The notes: generated by a model from the sequence alone, not told the origin. 64,000 nt of DNA from Clusia tigrina (GCA_920105625.2 OV050030.1:422649240-422713239), one strand, 5' to 3'; counted from the stretch's first letter, positions 12,345 through 23,880 are shown. A program made the numbers and translations.

Positions 12345-13345
12345 AACACCAAGTGGTTCACAGATGGTTCAAAAACACAAGAAGGGATAGGAGCTGGCAT
12401 ATTTGGGTCGAGGGTCAACCACTCCGAACCAATGGGGAAATCACCCAGCATATTCCAGGCAGAGATACATGCAATTCGCCTCTGTGTTATCTTTAAACTC
12501 CGAAGTTACCTTGTCGGTCGGGATGGAACTTCCAATGTTTATGGAAATCGAGGGTAGGGACTAGTATGCCTCCCCCTGGCATTTTTGAAGGCAGTCCCAA
12601 TGGACATAGATGTCACCGAGTTGAAGAGCCTTCCCAACCTAGCCTAACCTAACCTAACCTTGTGGGTCAAGACATTGCTATCATGTCTGACATCCAAGCA
12701 GCTATAAAAGTACTCAATTCATACGAGATTCATTCTAAACTCGTATGGGAATGCGTAGAGCTTTTAAATAATTTAGGGAGCCTCAATAAACTTTCCATAA
12801 TATGGGTCCCAGGACACACTGGGATCCCTGGAAATGAAAAAGTGGATAGTATTGCCAGGCATAGAGGGGCAAATAGCATAACAGATAAATTAATACAGGA
12901 GGAAAAGTCCAGAAGATCACGCTTACTGGCTCATGATTGGGGACTACAACTCAAAACGTGCAGTTCTATGTCTATAGTGAAGCAAAAATAACTTAAGAAC
13001 TCTGACAGGTCGCCTCAGAGGCCACTGTCGTTTCAGAAGCCACCTCATGAAACTGGAACGCTCACACATGTGTTCTGCACGGAGGCAGAAGAAACACCAG
13101 AGCACCTTTTAATGAATTGCGAAACCTTAGCACGCAGTAGGAAGAAGTATCTGGGACAGAGACTTTATCGACTGGATCGAGGGCAGAGACTTGAGAGCAG
13201 TGAATCGCAACTCAGTGCTAAGTTTCCTTACAACTGTTGGACTAATAGAAGACTCTTAATATGTACCTGCAGAAAGAGTACAATAGATCAAATTGGTCGA
13301 GGTACATTTTCCCTCTTTATTCCATTCATTCATTCCTTCAAATCA
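12345..13345 (+). pseudogene. RNase H and C-terminal region of an I/LOA-type LINE, interrupted by a nested insert
   Basis: The fragment begins in an RNase H domain (WFTDGSKTQEGIGAGIF at 12,353; FQAEIHAI at about 12,450). It is broken by the insert at 12,515-12,656 and resumes with IAIMSDIQAAIKVLNS and WVPGHTGIPGNEKVDSIA. All four RNase H acidic positions (TDGS, AE, SD, VD) are recognisable. A frameshift near 12,985-13,030 precedes LTGRLRGHCRFRSHL and the zinc-knuckle-like FCTEAEETPEHLLMNC. RNase H of this type removes RNA from the cDNA hybrid in LINEs. The reverse transcriptase part is absent, so the copy is 5'-truncated. Confidence 0.85.
12515..12656 (+). mobile_element. 142-bp retroposon tail nested in the RNase H fragment
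   Basis: The segment matches the 3' end of the LINE at 20.4-20.57 kb (GGAACTTCCAATGTTTATGG, CTGGCATTTTTGAAGGCAGT, CAATGGACATAGATGT) and ends in repeated CCTAACCTAA. It is flanked by ACCTTGT at 12,508-12,514 and 12,657-12,663. Removing it with one flank joins the host RNase H frame exactly (...RSYLVG then QDIAIMS), which confirms a clean insertion. The minimum 5' end is set by the match. Confidence 0.88.
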
Positions 13346-15530
13346 TAATTAATTATTGTGTGAAATATAATATTACTTTCAACAATTTACAAATTTATCT
13401 GAGAACGGGTTTTCCTTATTTAACCACAATCCAGTGAACCGAAATCATTAGCATAAGGTAATTTTCATACCAGTATTTTATGTTTCTTTTCCAACTTCCT
13501 TTATTTTTATGGATAGAACTACAATTTACAATCTTTTTATCAGTAAGCCAAAAGTAGCTCTTGGATACTAGTAGTGAAAGAAACTCTTGGATACTAGTAC
13601 TAGATACACTAGTGGTATTTTTATCTTATTAAATAAATAAATAAAACACAAAAATACTTAAAATTATGCCAAAATTTATTAATATTTTTTTCCTGAAGTA
13701 ATTCATCCGTCATGTGTCCGTGCAGTTACGCTCAGAATCAGAAGTTGTCAGTCATGTGTCGTCCATAATCCTGTCATACCACTCTCAGTGCTGACTATCA
13801 TAGGCATGTCAGCGAAATGTCAGACCTAGTTAGGATTACCGCCCAAGTTTTCTGTTGGGAAGTGCACCAAAAGCAACGCTTTAAAAAATATTCAAAAACT
13901 TTGAACTTGAACGCTTGCAGTTGATTTATTTAGCGGCTGCTCTTGTACGCCCACACCACTGCCGCACATCATCCGAGCGGCGAGCTCTGCTTTTAGGCGT
14001 AAATGCTTCGGCATCCAATACAATTTCAGCTGTACAATCCCCAAATTGCATTCGGTGGGTATGATAAGCGGAGCGCTTAGTGGGATTTACGAGCGCTAAA
14101 AGCGGTGATTAATGTCAGTTGACTCCACCGCTCGAGTGCCCAATCAATCAATTTAATTTCAAAGTAACAAATACGAAAACCAATGTATATTTATTGTTAA
14201 CTATTCTTTAAATGGTATTAACAAAAAATGTGTGATTAATTCAATCAAATCTAAACAAAATTTTGGTCAATGAACTTCAACAGAAGAGATGCCAAAAAAA
14301 AACAAAATAAAAAATAAATAAAAAATTGATAAAAATAAATAAAAAATAAATAAAAAATATATTAAAAAATTGTTTAAAAATGCCACATAAATTCATTAAA
14401 GAGATGAGAAACAGATAAAATCAGAGCGAAGACGAAGAACAGACGAAACTGGAAATGAATCAATGATGTTGCGCCATACAAAGAAGTGAAATTCTTCTTT
14501 TGGTGATTTTTGTGTGGACGCGATTAATGAATTCCTTTGCTCTACGAACAAATTCAAATGTACAAGAGACTCGAGTGTATAGGAGGCTAGAAATATGTGT
14601 CAAAACTGAGTGTGATTGTGCGTGTTTGTCTTCAATAATCATAAGCGAAACAGCATAAGCTACGGCACACGCGATCAAAATCGCTCGCCATAGGAGAGCC
14701 ATAAAAACAGAGCAACAAAAGTCGCACTTGAGTACAAAAGTTGCACTGTTGTTGTTGGAGTTATTTTGTTTTATTTTGATTTTATTTGCTTTGCTTTCAT
14801 TTTGTTTTGTTTTTATCCCCCCCACCCCCCATTATCATGTTTCACTGTTGGCTTAATTAATATCAAATGAATCAACTGGTTTGATGCGCTGTTGTCATAT
14901 GCGCCGAGTCGATGATGCGAGTACTGTGTGCAACGTAGCGTTTTGCTACTTAACCCACTTAGCAAGCCTGGCATAAACCTACTGACTAACTGACTGACTG
15001 ACTGACTGGGGTAGAATTAACAAAATTATTATGGAAAAATGCGTTTGCTCTGCCGACTGACTTGAATTCAATCAATAAATTTTCGTTTACGTTTTGTGGA
15101 CAAAATTAAAAATAGCTGCCGGGCCAAGCGGTCAATGATTATGGCTGCTTCCATCGCCGGTGTTACCACATCGATAGTTGGCGATGTCGTTATGCCAAGA
15201 AAGACATTGGTTTTTTTCTTCTATCGCTTCAGTGCACCATTATTACTTTTTGTTTTTATAATTGATATTTTGATTTTCCTCGATGTTGATTTCATTTTTA
15301 TTCTCCAATTGGTTTCATTTTTTCGAAGTTCGTTTAATTTTTTATCTTTGGTTTAATCTTTTTACTCTTTAATGTTATTTAATATTAAATTAATTAATAT
15401 TTTGTTGGAATCAGTTACAATTCCCCCAACCCCACAATTTGTTTAGTTTTTTCATAGTTACTTTAATTTTGCAACGTTGTTTTGATTTTTTTCTCTAATT
15501 TGGTTTCATTTCTTCAAACTAATATTAATA
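13346..15530. other. Unassigned stretch
   Basis: Contains a short duplication (CTCTTGGATACTAGTA) at 13,558-13,605, a C-rich run at 14,817-14,830 and a short (ACTG)n at about 14,981-15,008. The sequence from about 13,900 to 15,100 looks like unique, slowly changing fly non-coding DNA, but no exon is supported. Confidence 0.5.
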
Positions 15531-16373
15531 CAGGGTGTCCACCTGAAAGGTTTACAGTCGTGAAGAACACAGGCGGCAAATTAATAATGGAAAAATATTC
15601 GGTTGAACAACCTTTTACACAAATCAATCATAATTTTTTGGATTTTTAGGAAAAATTAATTATGAGGTACGAAGCTCATTTCCACTGAAATGGATATGTA
15701 AATAAACAAAACAGCCGGATCTGGGCAGTAGAGAGTCCTCAAATAATTCATCAATCACCATTACTTCCCTTGAGAGTGACAATAAGGTGTGCAAATTTGG
15801 CTGGAGTGGTCACTGGATCATATTTTTACGAAAATCCGAATGGTTCCAGCTGTTATAGTTATCGTGATATGATAAGGAACTGCTTTAGACCAGAATGCAT
15901 GCCAGTGGTTTGGTGGACATGTGGTTCCAACAGGACAGTGCCACATGCCATACTGGTAGAGAAACTATGGAATTGTTACAAGAAATGTTTCCACAATAGT
16001 TAATTTTGAAATCTGGCGATGTAGATTGGTCTTCACGGTCATCTGATGTGAGTGCTCCCTTTCCTCCTTTTTAAGAGGTTACCTTAAAAGTAAGATTTAT
16101 ACAAATAAACCAGATAATACTGAACGCCTTAAAATGAACATTAGAGAAGAAACTAACACGATACAAGGTGGAATGTGTGAAAAAGTGATGAAAAATGTAA
16201 TCCAAAGAGCTCGTATGTTTAAGGCCAATAGAGATGGACATTTGGCAGACATTGTTTTTCATACATAATTCCAAACATTAAATAAACGATCTGCAAGCAT
16301 TGAATCTATTTTCTTCTGTTTAAAAAATTTTTTTACGCTAAAAAAGTAGTAAACCCATCGGGTGGACATTCTG
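15531..16373 (+). mobile_element. Tc1/mariner-superfamily element, deleted and inactive
   Basis: Inverted termini of about 25 bp: the left is CAGGGTGTCCACCTGAAAGG and the right, inverted, is CAGAATGTCCACCCGATGGG. Each is flanked by TA (15,529-15,530 and 16,374-16,375). The TA target and CAG start fit the IS630-Tc1-mariner superfamily. The length (843 bp) is short because transposase segments are missing. Confidence 0.85.
15670..16265 (+). pseudogene. Transposase remnant of the WFQQDGATCHT-type family
   Basis: Patched frames give, in order: EAHFH-stop-NGYVNKQNSRIW (about 15,670), VTIRCANLAGVVTGSYFYENPNG (15,776 on), YRDMIRNCFRPE, WFQQDSATCH with its catalytic Asp (15,919 on), and GYLKSKIYTNKPDNTERLK to GHLADIVF (to 16,260). 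In relatives the first motif is (S/T)DEAHF; here the codon before Glu reads Tyr, so the first catalytic Asp is lost. The DLTPLDYFLWG motif after 16,035 is scrambled. A stop follows FHNS/FPQ near 16,003. Clearly dead. The exact subfamily is uncertain. Confidence 0.8.
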
Positions 16374-16632
16374 TATTGCGATGATGGGTTTACTTTTTTT
16401 TCCTAATTTTGTCGAAGTTGATTTAATTTTTCATTCTTGGGGTAATTTTTACTTCCTTTACTTTGTATATTTGATTTTGTGTTTATTTTTGCTTCCTAAT
16501 TTGGTATAATTTATTCGATGTTATTTCAATTGTTTACAATATACCAATATTTACAATAGTGCGCCCTATGCTCCGACTAGGAGCGATATTTGACTCTTTT
16601 TTTATTATGTCTTTTAGTCAACTTTGTTAGAA

Positions 16633-17894
16633 TACGAGGGCGGATTGATATTGAAGCTACCTAAGTAGGAAAAAAACATTTTTTTTTTCAAAAACCATTT
16701 ATTTCTCAACATAGTCTCCTTTTACTTCGACACACTTAGTAAGACGATATTCCAACTTCTTTATACCATCTGAATAATACGATTTCGGGAGCCCCTCAAA
16801 ACACGCGTTAGTTTCGGTAATAACTTCTTCGTTTGAGATGAATATTTTTCCTGCGAGCCATTTCTTCAAGTTTGGAAACAGGAAAAAGTCACTAGGAGCT
16901 AAGTCTGGACTATAAGGTGGATGATTAACCAATTCGAAGTGCATTTCACGTAATTTTAGCATCGTATCTAATGCTGTGTGAAGCGGTGCGTTGTCTTGAA
17001 GAAAGAGCATTTTTTTCTTCTTTAAATGTGGTCGTTTTTCCTTGATTGCATCAATCAATTGATCCAATAATGCACGATAATACTTTCCTGTGATTGTGGA
17101 TCCTTTTTCAAGATAATCGATGAGCAATATTCCGTGTGCATCCCAAAATACAGTGGCCATAACCTTGCCAGCCGATTTCACTGCCTTCGCCTTCTTCGGA
17201 GCACTTCCACCAGCTTCCACCCATTGTTTCAATTCATTTTTGGTTTCAGGTGTGTAGTGGTGGATCCACGTCCATCAACAGTTATTAATCGAAGCCAAAA
17301 ATCAACAGGATTACGCTTTATCATGTCCAAACACCGCTGTGAAGTGGGCTGTCGAACTCGTTTTTGTTCGACACTGAGCAAACGCGGCACCCATCTTGCC
17401 GATAGCTTTTTCATATGCAAATGTTCATGCAAAATGTTGAACACACGTTCCTATGATATGTTTACCATTTCAACAATCTCACGCAACTTGACTCGGCGAT
17501 CATTCATAACGATATCGAGGATTTTCTTGATATTTTCTTCAGTAACCACCTCTTTTGGCCTTCCTGTTGATGGTATTGTTGCAGTGCTTAATTTTACCAT
17601 GTAATCTGACGGAGTAGACTCACCGTAATGTTTATCGAGCTTTTCTTTTGTCTCTTTCGCCGTTTTCCCTTTCAAATAATCGTGTTTAATCACTGCACGA
17701 AATTCGCTTTTTTCCATTTTTCAAGAAACACAAAAGTTGCTTACTTCAAACGACCACAACAAATAAACTAATCGATGAATTTGGGTGAAATTTTAACAGC
17801 TGACGTTTCACAGATCGCAATTTCTAAAAAAAAAATGTTTGTGTTTGTGCTGCCATCTAGCGCTAGGTAACTTCAATATCAATCGACCCTCGTA
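16633..17894 (-). mobile_element. Mariner element, irritans type copy A (inactive)
   Basis: About 1.26 kb, with inverted ends TACGAGGGCGGATTGATATT at the left and TACGAGGGTCGATTGATATT at the right (inverted), TA-flanked. It is very similar over its whole length to copy B at 36,372-37,594. Size and protein resemble the irritans subfamily of mariners (to which Himar1 belongs). Confidence 0.92.
16695..17717 (-). pseudogene. Irritans-type mariner transposase with a nonsense codon and a frameshift (copy A)
   Basis: The N-terminal frame starts at ATG 17,717 (MEKSEFRAVIKHDYLKGKTA) and runs through GRPKEVVTEENIKKIL and RRVKLREIVEMVNIS to an in-frame TAG at 17,451-17,453. In-frame reading continues after it as ERVFNILHEHLHMKKLSARWVP. 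A one-base deletion near 17,271 destroys the first catalytic motif (VDETW in copy B). The rest (17,232-16,699) keeps QDNAPLHTALDTM and YSPDLAPSDFFLFPNLKK, again DD34D, and ends in VEVKGDYVEK, a complete mariner C-terminus. Length when joined is about 340 residues, as expected for the family. Confidence 0.9.
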
Positions 17895-18158
17895 AGTGTA
17901 GTTTTATTGTGTCAAATGTCATGGAATTAATAATAATAACCCTTATATATACCCTTACCCCTTTATCCCCTTTCACTAATTATTTTTTCGAAGTGTCTTT
18001 AATTTTTCAACATTGCAATGTATTGGTTTTCCTTCCTCATAATTTCGAAGTTGTTCTGATTTTTCGACTTCGGTGTTCTTTGCTTACTTTTGTTTTTTTT
18101 AAATGTGGTTCGTTGTTTAAAAACATTTTTATTATTAAATGCTTAAAACTGTCTCTAA

Positions 18159-18227
18159 TAGGGGCATCACAATAGAACTTCCAGGTCGCGGTGTATAACA
18201 CCCTTAAATAAATCTAATAAATCTAAT
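18159..18227 (+). mobile_element. 69-bp retroposon: 3' tail of an I-like LINE
   Basis: The segment GGGGCATCACAATAGAACTT... ending in AAATAAATCTAATAAATCTA is flanked by a perfect 10-bp direct repeat ACTGTCTCTA (18,149-18,158 and 18,228-18,237). The same 3' end closes the LINE fragments at 61.9 kb (plus) and 28.2 kb (minus) and the 60-bp insert at 53.9 kb. It is an extremely 5'-truncated target-primed insertion. Confidence 0.9.
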
Positions 18228-18237
18228 ACTGTCTCTA

Positions 18238-19511
18238 GCCAAATGCTGCCTTACTCCCATTCTTATAAACTTATTGTGCGTTATCTTGCTTGGTAATCAG
18301 TGGAACAATTTTTAAAAAGTTTTTAATGACTTTCATTTTTTTGTTCATGTGTGCCAGAAAAATGTGTGAAAGCGGTTCTTCGGATTCACTCACTTCATTA
18401 TATGAATTATTTTCCAGCAGAAAAGGTGTTTGGAGAAATTTGTGTGCTTCATGCTTAAACACTTTTTAATTACTCGTAGTTTCAAGCCTACGCTAAAGTG
18501 GGGTCGTATCTCATATTTCACAAATTTCTTTTGAACTTTCTGTAGTTACTCTAAAATTGCAAATCATTAGTTGAAATATTGGAATTTTACCCACTTCTAG
18601 CATAAATTTATAATACGTTTCAGATTTCAAGGAACGTCCAGTATTAAAAATGATCGCAATCCGTTGCATTTTAAGTAGCAAATTACCACTTTCTTCTTAT
18701 GATGTGCATGTAAAATTATGGCAGCTTTCACAGGATGAAAGAGTGTTTGCCCCAGATGCCAAATACCCTTATAAGTGTATTCATACTTTAGAAAGGATAG
18801 TTTCTTAGTAATTTCTCGCCACGATGATCAAGATAATACCGTGAGATACCAGTTTTTTCTAACTTGTATTTCATTTGCATTTAAGTTTTAGAAACCATCT
18901 GGCGTGGATGGAACTTTCGGCCCTGTTCGAAGATACATGATTCGTAATGTAGCCCAACTTGTTGCCTATAGCCGAATGCCCTCGAAAACTTTTCTGTTCA
19001 AAATGAGTACATACCAAGAACAGGAAATAATCTGTAATCAGGATATAAATCTGGCATGAACGGAACTTTCGGCATTGCTGGAACACACATTACTCCTTAT
19101 CGAAGCCACCTTTTAGCCTATAGTGTCGAGTTCATAGCACTCTGTCACAAATGGCCCCAAATAACTATTTTAAAAATGGGTACATATCATAGGATATAAT
19201 CTGCAATCAGGATTTCAATGTTTTCAGCCGGTTAGTCAGTTGCCTTTCTTACATTGAATATGAAAACTCTTATAATTAAAAGTGTTTGCTATAAATTCTT
19301 ATCAGTAGTTCACTGTGACATATTCAAAATGCGTATCAACCGAATCAGCTAGTACTAGATGTACTAGTACTAGTACTAGAATCTACTGAGTCTGATTTCA
19401 ACTATATGGTGGTTTATGTTCTATCACTCAATTGCAAGGAAGTCTCTTTAGCTTACTTCGTTGTCAAGCTCGTTGAATGGAGCTTCAATTATATAACATC
19501 ACAACCAATGA
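18238..19511. other. Unassigned stretch
   Basis: No gene found. Two related passages near 18,890-18,940 and 19,050-19,090 (TGGAACTTTCGGC... plus a nearby ACA/TTGT context) suggest an old duplication of about 160 bp. Confidence 0.5.
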
Positions 19512-19671
19512 AAAGAGTTCGAATTCTGCTCCAAGCACTGAGTCAAAAATGCTTCTTTCTAAACCTTTTTCTCTGTGAGTCGAAGGCATTCGTTGTTAGT
19601 ACTCATTCCTCCAATATTATATATAATAAATTATGGTGCAAGGTAAAATAATAATGTTAATAATAATAATA
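19512..19671 (+). mobile_element. tRNA-derived SINE, 5'-truncated copy
   Basis: Begins near a degenerate B box (GAGTTCGAATTCTGCTCC) and shares with the full copy at 38,766-38,978 the body motifs AATGCTTCTTTCTA, GAGTCGAAGGC, GTTAGTACTCATTCC and AAATTATGGTGCAAGG, then a TAATAATAAT tail. No clear target duplication was found. Confidence 0.7.
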
Positions 19672-19697
19672 TTAACATCCCGCCTCGCGCGGTATGC

Positions 19698-19751
19698 GGG
19701 GGGGGGGGGGTAGTGGCGTAGGATAATAATAATAATAATAATAATAATAAT
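19698..19751. repeat. Poly-G run and (TAA)n microsatellite
   Basis: Thirteen G residues at 19,698-19,710, then about nine TAA units at 19,723-19,751, directly after the SINE and next to the LINE insertion at 19,765. Confidence 0.95.
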
Positions 19752-19758
19752 AGTAAAA

Positions 19759-19913
19759 GAGCTCTTCACTACTAAACATTGGACCATTGGAGCTCTTCAC
19801 TACTGAACATTGGACCCTTGGAGCTCTTCACTACTGAACATTGGACCCTTGGAGCTCTTCACTACTGAACATTGGACCCTTGGAGCTCTTCACTACTGAA
19901 CATTGGACCCCAC
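19759..19913 (+). repeat. 31-bp tandem repeat at the LINE 5' junction
   Basis: Five units, starting at 19,759, 19,790, 19,821, 19,852 and 19,883, each reading GAGCTCTTCACTACT(A/G)AACA followed by TTGGACC and a variable end. The last unit runs into element sequence. The unit mixes target-site bases (GAGCTC) with LINE bases. Confidence 0.95.
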
Positions 19914-20570
19914 AAGGTCTCACTTTGCTGGGTTCCCGGACATAGCGATATAGAAGGGAATGAATTAGCGGACGAGATGGCCAGAAGGGGCTGTGAAATG
20001 GACATTAACGAACCAGATACCTCAATATAAATCCCCATATGCGAACTGTTTAGGAACGTAGATGAATTCACTATTGCAGTGACAAAAAAAAAGTTTCAAT
20101 GGCCTTATGCCTAGGTTAGACATGAAGAGAACGAAGGTTCCCTTAGGGCTCAACAAACCTGCAGTAAGGGTGCTTACGGGGGTCATTACGGGGCATTGTG
20201 CTATCGCACCAATGCTTCAACATTGGCGTATCCCGTCGAGCGGGCTATGTAGGAGTTGCCATGATGAAGAAGAGACAGAGTGGATTCATCACTTTTTATG
20301 TCAATGTCCGACACTACAGTTGAAACCACTTCAATGTTTGGGGTCGCGCTTCTTCACAAGTTTGGCAGAGATAACGAAGGTAGATTTATCGGATCTTCTC
20401 ACTTTCATCTGGAAAACCAAATGGTTTAATAGGGATGGAACCTCCAATGTTTATGGAAATCGAGCATAAGGACGAGGATGCCTCCTCCTGGCATTTTTGA
20501 AGGTAGTCACAATGGACATAGATGTCTCCGAGTGGAAGTGCGGATACGCCTTCCCAACCTAACCTAACCT
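19765..20570 (+). mobile_element. 5'-truncated LINE with 10-bp target duplications
   Basis: Flanked by AAAAGAGCTC at 19,755-19,764 and 20,571-20,580, a perfect 10-bp repeat. The 3' end carries the CCTAACCTAACCTAA tail, with a 3' UTR (GGCATTTTTGAAGGTAGTCACA) shared with the insert at 12.5 kb. Its 5' junction holds a 31-bp unit repeated five times (19,759-19,913), beginning with GAGCTC from the target duplication. Confidence 0.88.
19914..20469 (+). pseudogene. RNase H and C-terminus of an I/LOA-type LINE
   Basis: Opens within RNase H (KVSLCWVPGHSDIEGNELAD, then EMARRGCEMDI), meets a stop after DTSI near 20,027, and is shifted near an A9 run at about 20,083. It continues as LTGVITGHCAIAPMLQHW and the zinc-knuckle-like CRSCHDEEETEWIHHFLC, ending at FNRDGTSNVYGNRA-stop. 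The reverse transcriptase is missing through 5' truncation. The stop and the shift rule out a functional product. Confidence 0.82.
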
Positions 20571-20580
20571 AAAAGAGCTC

Positions 20581-22849
20581 ATGATAAACTTCCACTCCAG
20601 TCTCTCATCAACAATTCTGATGGTATTAACGATACAATTCACTGATTGAAATTTGACACAGGTGTAAAGAAAAGCGACATTCGTATTTAGGACTTAAGGG
20701 TGTGAATAAGCGACCGCCGTGAAGAATAATTTTCAAAATATATATAAATCTTTTTTAGCTCTGAAAATACAAAGTAAGTTAAAGAGAGCAGCATAAAGGG
20801 AAGTGAACTGCTTCTATTAAACAGATCACTGCAAACTATTTCTAAGGCAACTAATTCTATTTTGACTATAGTTAAATTTTTAAAGAATTGTTTCTCGTTC
20901 ACCCAGCAATACAGTCATTCTAACAATTAACTTTTCGTTTGGTAACTATATTTTTTACCATTCTTCTATACACAACACATGTTCAAATCATTCACTGTGA
21001 CTTCTCTTGGCGCGTGCATTTGTTTTCTCTCAATTAAAACCAAAAAATAAAATCAACAGCAAGACTTCTGGTGTCACAGCCGCTTCAAGACGTACTTATC
21101 AAGCGATCCATTTTTGAAGTCTATGCGGCCATGCTTGAAGTCACTGGCCCTCACTTTGGAATGGCAGTCATCTGCGAAGCATAAATTACTAATTAAATTA
21201 GTTGAAAAAATTTCAATTAAGTTTTCATAAATTATGCACATAACTTTTCGGCATACTTTGGCAACCCTAAGAACCCAAGCAAGCTAAGTAAATATTTTTA
21301 CATAATTATTGAAATTTTAAATAATGTGTTTAAAATATTTTTGGTATAATGGACAAACCGAGTTGAAGGCTTCAATCAGTTTTTTCCTCAATTGATTAGG
21401 CTCGCAAAATGTTGAACGCAGCGAAAGAGTTTGTTGCTTAAGTATTTCGTTTTGTACGCTTTGAATGCACTCTTTTTTTAGCTTTAAACTTTTTGATTGA
21501 TTAATTCTTTGAATTTGTGTTAAATCTCTGAAGCGATTTGGTACAAAATTGGCTCACACACACTCCTTCACAATTAAAACGGATTTCAAAATATTTGCAA
21601 TCAATTTTCGGTGTTGTTCCTTAAATGCCACGATTATTAAATGCACCGATTGATCAAATCTAATTTTCTGCATTGGACATGCCCATAAATCATCCGCAAT
21701 TGCGGTTTATGAATTCAAATAGAAATTTTGCTGACGTGTGTCTGCATTAGCTGCCTTCCTTTTCAGCGGAGCAACTCAATTGCCTCACATTGAGAAATGA
21801 AATGAAAACACTAAACTGAAAATAGACGAAAAAATATGAAATAATTGGAAGACAAAATCTTGTGTAGATAAAAATCGTTTTAATTGCAGCAACGAGCCGC
21901 TTGCGGTGGCGTTGATTTTGCTGGTGTTTTTGTTGCTTTTCAAATAATTAAAATCATACAGATAAAAGTGACTTGTCGGCAAGGCTACTAACGAAGTGTG
22001 TGTCTCTGTGTGTGTGGCTGCGAGAAAGGGTAAAAGGCGCACATGAAATGAGATTGACAGGAAACACGGAGGTGGAGATGTTTATCAGACTCGTAGTATG
22101 TAAAGTCGTTTTAAGGCTGTTTTAAATGAACTCATACAAAATGTAAAATGGTGCCTCAATTTGCATTACATTGATTGAGTTTGACTGCTTTGCTGGATGC
22201 TTGCTGACGCCAATCAGTTTTAGAGTGGAGGCTTAAGCGATAATCTGCGATTTCTAAGAGTGATTTTTGCACTCAAACTACAATTAGCCAAATTTCTTTC
22301 ATTAGTGAAAGCTTCGCTTTTAAAACGTGAACTTAAGACTATCTGAATATTAAGGGCAACCCGGCATGGTGGCTGCATACATATGACGGAATTCAAGTGT
22401 TTACCTAGCAACCGAACACCATCTTACTCAAGTTGGCTATTCGCGAGACTGCTTTCTTTTGCAATTTCCCGCCATTTACTAACACAGTTGCAGGAAAGTG
22501 ATCAAGTGAGAAATCGAAATACTTCCTTTCTTCTTACACTCAATGTGAGCAGTTGCAAGGTAGTAAGGAAATCAGCTTCCTTGGCACCATCTAAGCACTT
22601 CGTATAATTTCTTTGACTTAACATCAAGTTGACGATATTGGCTTCAGCTAAATCAAACATATTAACTAGACATTAACATATTAAGAAGCGGCTGCTTACT
22701 TCGATCTTTCTTATTCTATTTATCGCAAGAAAGTATGGTGGAGATTAATAATGGTTTTTCCCGCCTCTTAATCTAGCTTCTGCCGATGCTGCTATAGTCA
22801 TGTGAAAATTTCCTTCCTATCTCCAACCAGTGTTATTCATATTTGTATA
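20581..22849. other. Unassigned stretch, single-copy in appearance
   Basis: No exon, terminal repeat or tandem array recognised. The part from about 21,000 to 22,400 has mixed composition typical of fly introns and enhancers, but no specific site can be supported. Confidence 0.5.
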
Positions 22850-22998
22850 AGCCGCCCTCTGTGGTCTAGCGCCTCGCCCTCCTGCCACGGGCTTGGTGTC
22901 CAAAATGCTTCTTTCTATAAAATCTTTTCTCTTCGAGTCGAAAGCCTCAGTAGCTAGTAATAAATTATGGTGTAAGGAACAATATAATAATAATAATA
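22850..22998 (+). mobile_element. tRNA-derived SINE, internally deleted copy
   Basis: Flanked by a perfect 11-bp repeat ATATTTGTATA (22,839-22,849 and 22,999-23,009). The head GCCGCCCTCTGTGGTCTAG matches the full copy at 38.8 kb. The tRNA-like part then jumps to CCTGCCACGGGCTT, losing most of the sequence between the A and B boxes. Body (AATGCTTCTTTCTATAAAAT, GAGTCGAAAGCCT) and TAATAA tail follow. Confidence 0.9.
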
Positions 22999-23009
22999 AT
23001 ATTTGTATA

Positions 23010-23701
23010 TTTTGTGACGTCAGAAGGTTTTTACTATTTACATTCACTGTTGCCTCAAAATCTGACAGGACTCACAACAGCACATTTGTAGTTTGATCCT
23101 TCATTCCTTCTACTTTTATGGGGTAATAATTGGAACTATTCTAAATCTGATTTTTTCTGCAACATTTCCTGAATGATGAGTTAACTTCTGGCACATTAAT
23201 ATGCCCTTAAATACCCTAGAAAGTCCCTGAATACATGTGATAAATTACTACATCAACAACACTGGAAAAGATACGAAACACGGTTATGGTCATGGTCATC
23301 TTAAATGTTATAGAAAAACTGGACAGGAACTGGATTGGGGGAAGAGTCTCAGACTGACACCCTTTGAGGATACATAATGAAACTTTAGTCAATTATTGTC
23401 TATGTAATCTGGCTGCTATCTGAATAACGCTACGGTTGTCATATAATTCGCCTTGGTGAGGGCATCATAGTGAAGTATCAGTCTTCCGCGAGCTTACTAA
23501 GAGACCAATCCTAAGCTCACCTAGGCAACTTCTGTTCAGTAATTTGGCATCAGATCCCTAGCAGCAAGTTTATCAGCGTAGACAACAAATTCGCAAACCC
23601 GCCCATTTAACAATTTCAAATGGTTAGTTCACCACCAAGCTCCACACAAAAGTGGTCATTGGTCAATGCCTCAGAAATAATACGCTGGCGCTGGCTTCTT
23701 C
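23010..23701. other. Unassigned stretch
   Basis: No supported gene. It precedes a hAT MITE inserted at 23,710. Confidence 0.5.
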
Positions 23702-23709
23702 GTTGTAAC

Positions 23710-23880
23710 CAGAGAACACAGAGAAAGGAAAGTCTTTTTCGCTGCCAGCGTCCGAAGCGGACACACCACGATTTTGAGTGGATTCACCACGATTTTAAGT
23801 GGATTCGTGTACAACGTCCGTCTGCTTTATTCCGCTGCTTTACCGTTTGACGTTTAAGTTTCCTTTCTCTGTGCTCTCTG
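23710..23880. mobile_element. hAT-type MITE, copy 1
   Basis: 171 bp with termini CAGAGAACACAGAGAAAGG and, inverted, CAGAGAGCACAGAGAAAGG. Flanked by a perfect 8-bp repeat GTTGTAAC (23,702-23,709 and 23,881-23,888), fitting the hAT target pattern nTnnnnAn. The interior has two copies of a 21-bp motif containing ACGATTTT and AGTGGATTC, then TGCTTTATTCCGCTGCTTT. Non-coding; it would depend on a hAT transposase made elsewhere. The second copy is at 47,874-48,115. Confidence 0.92.
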
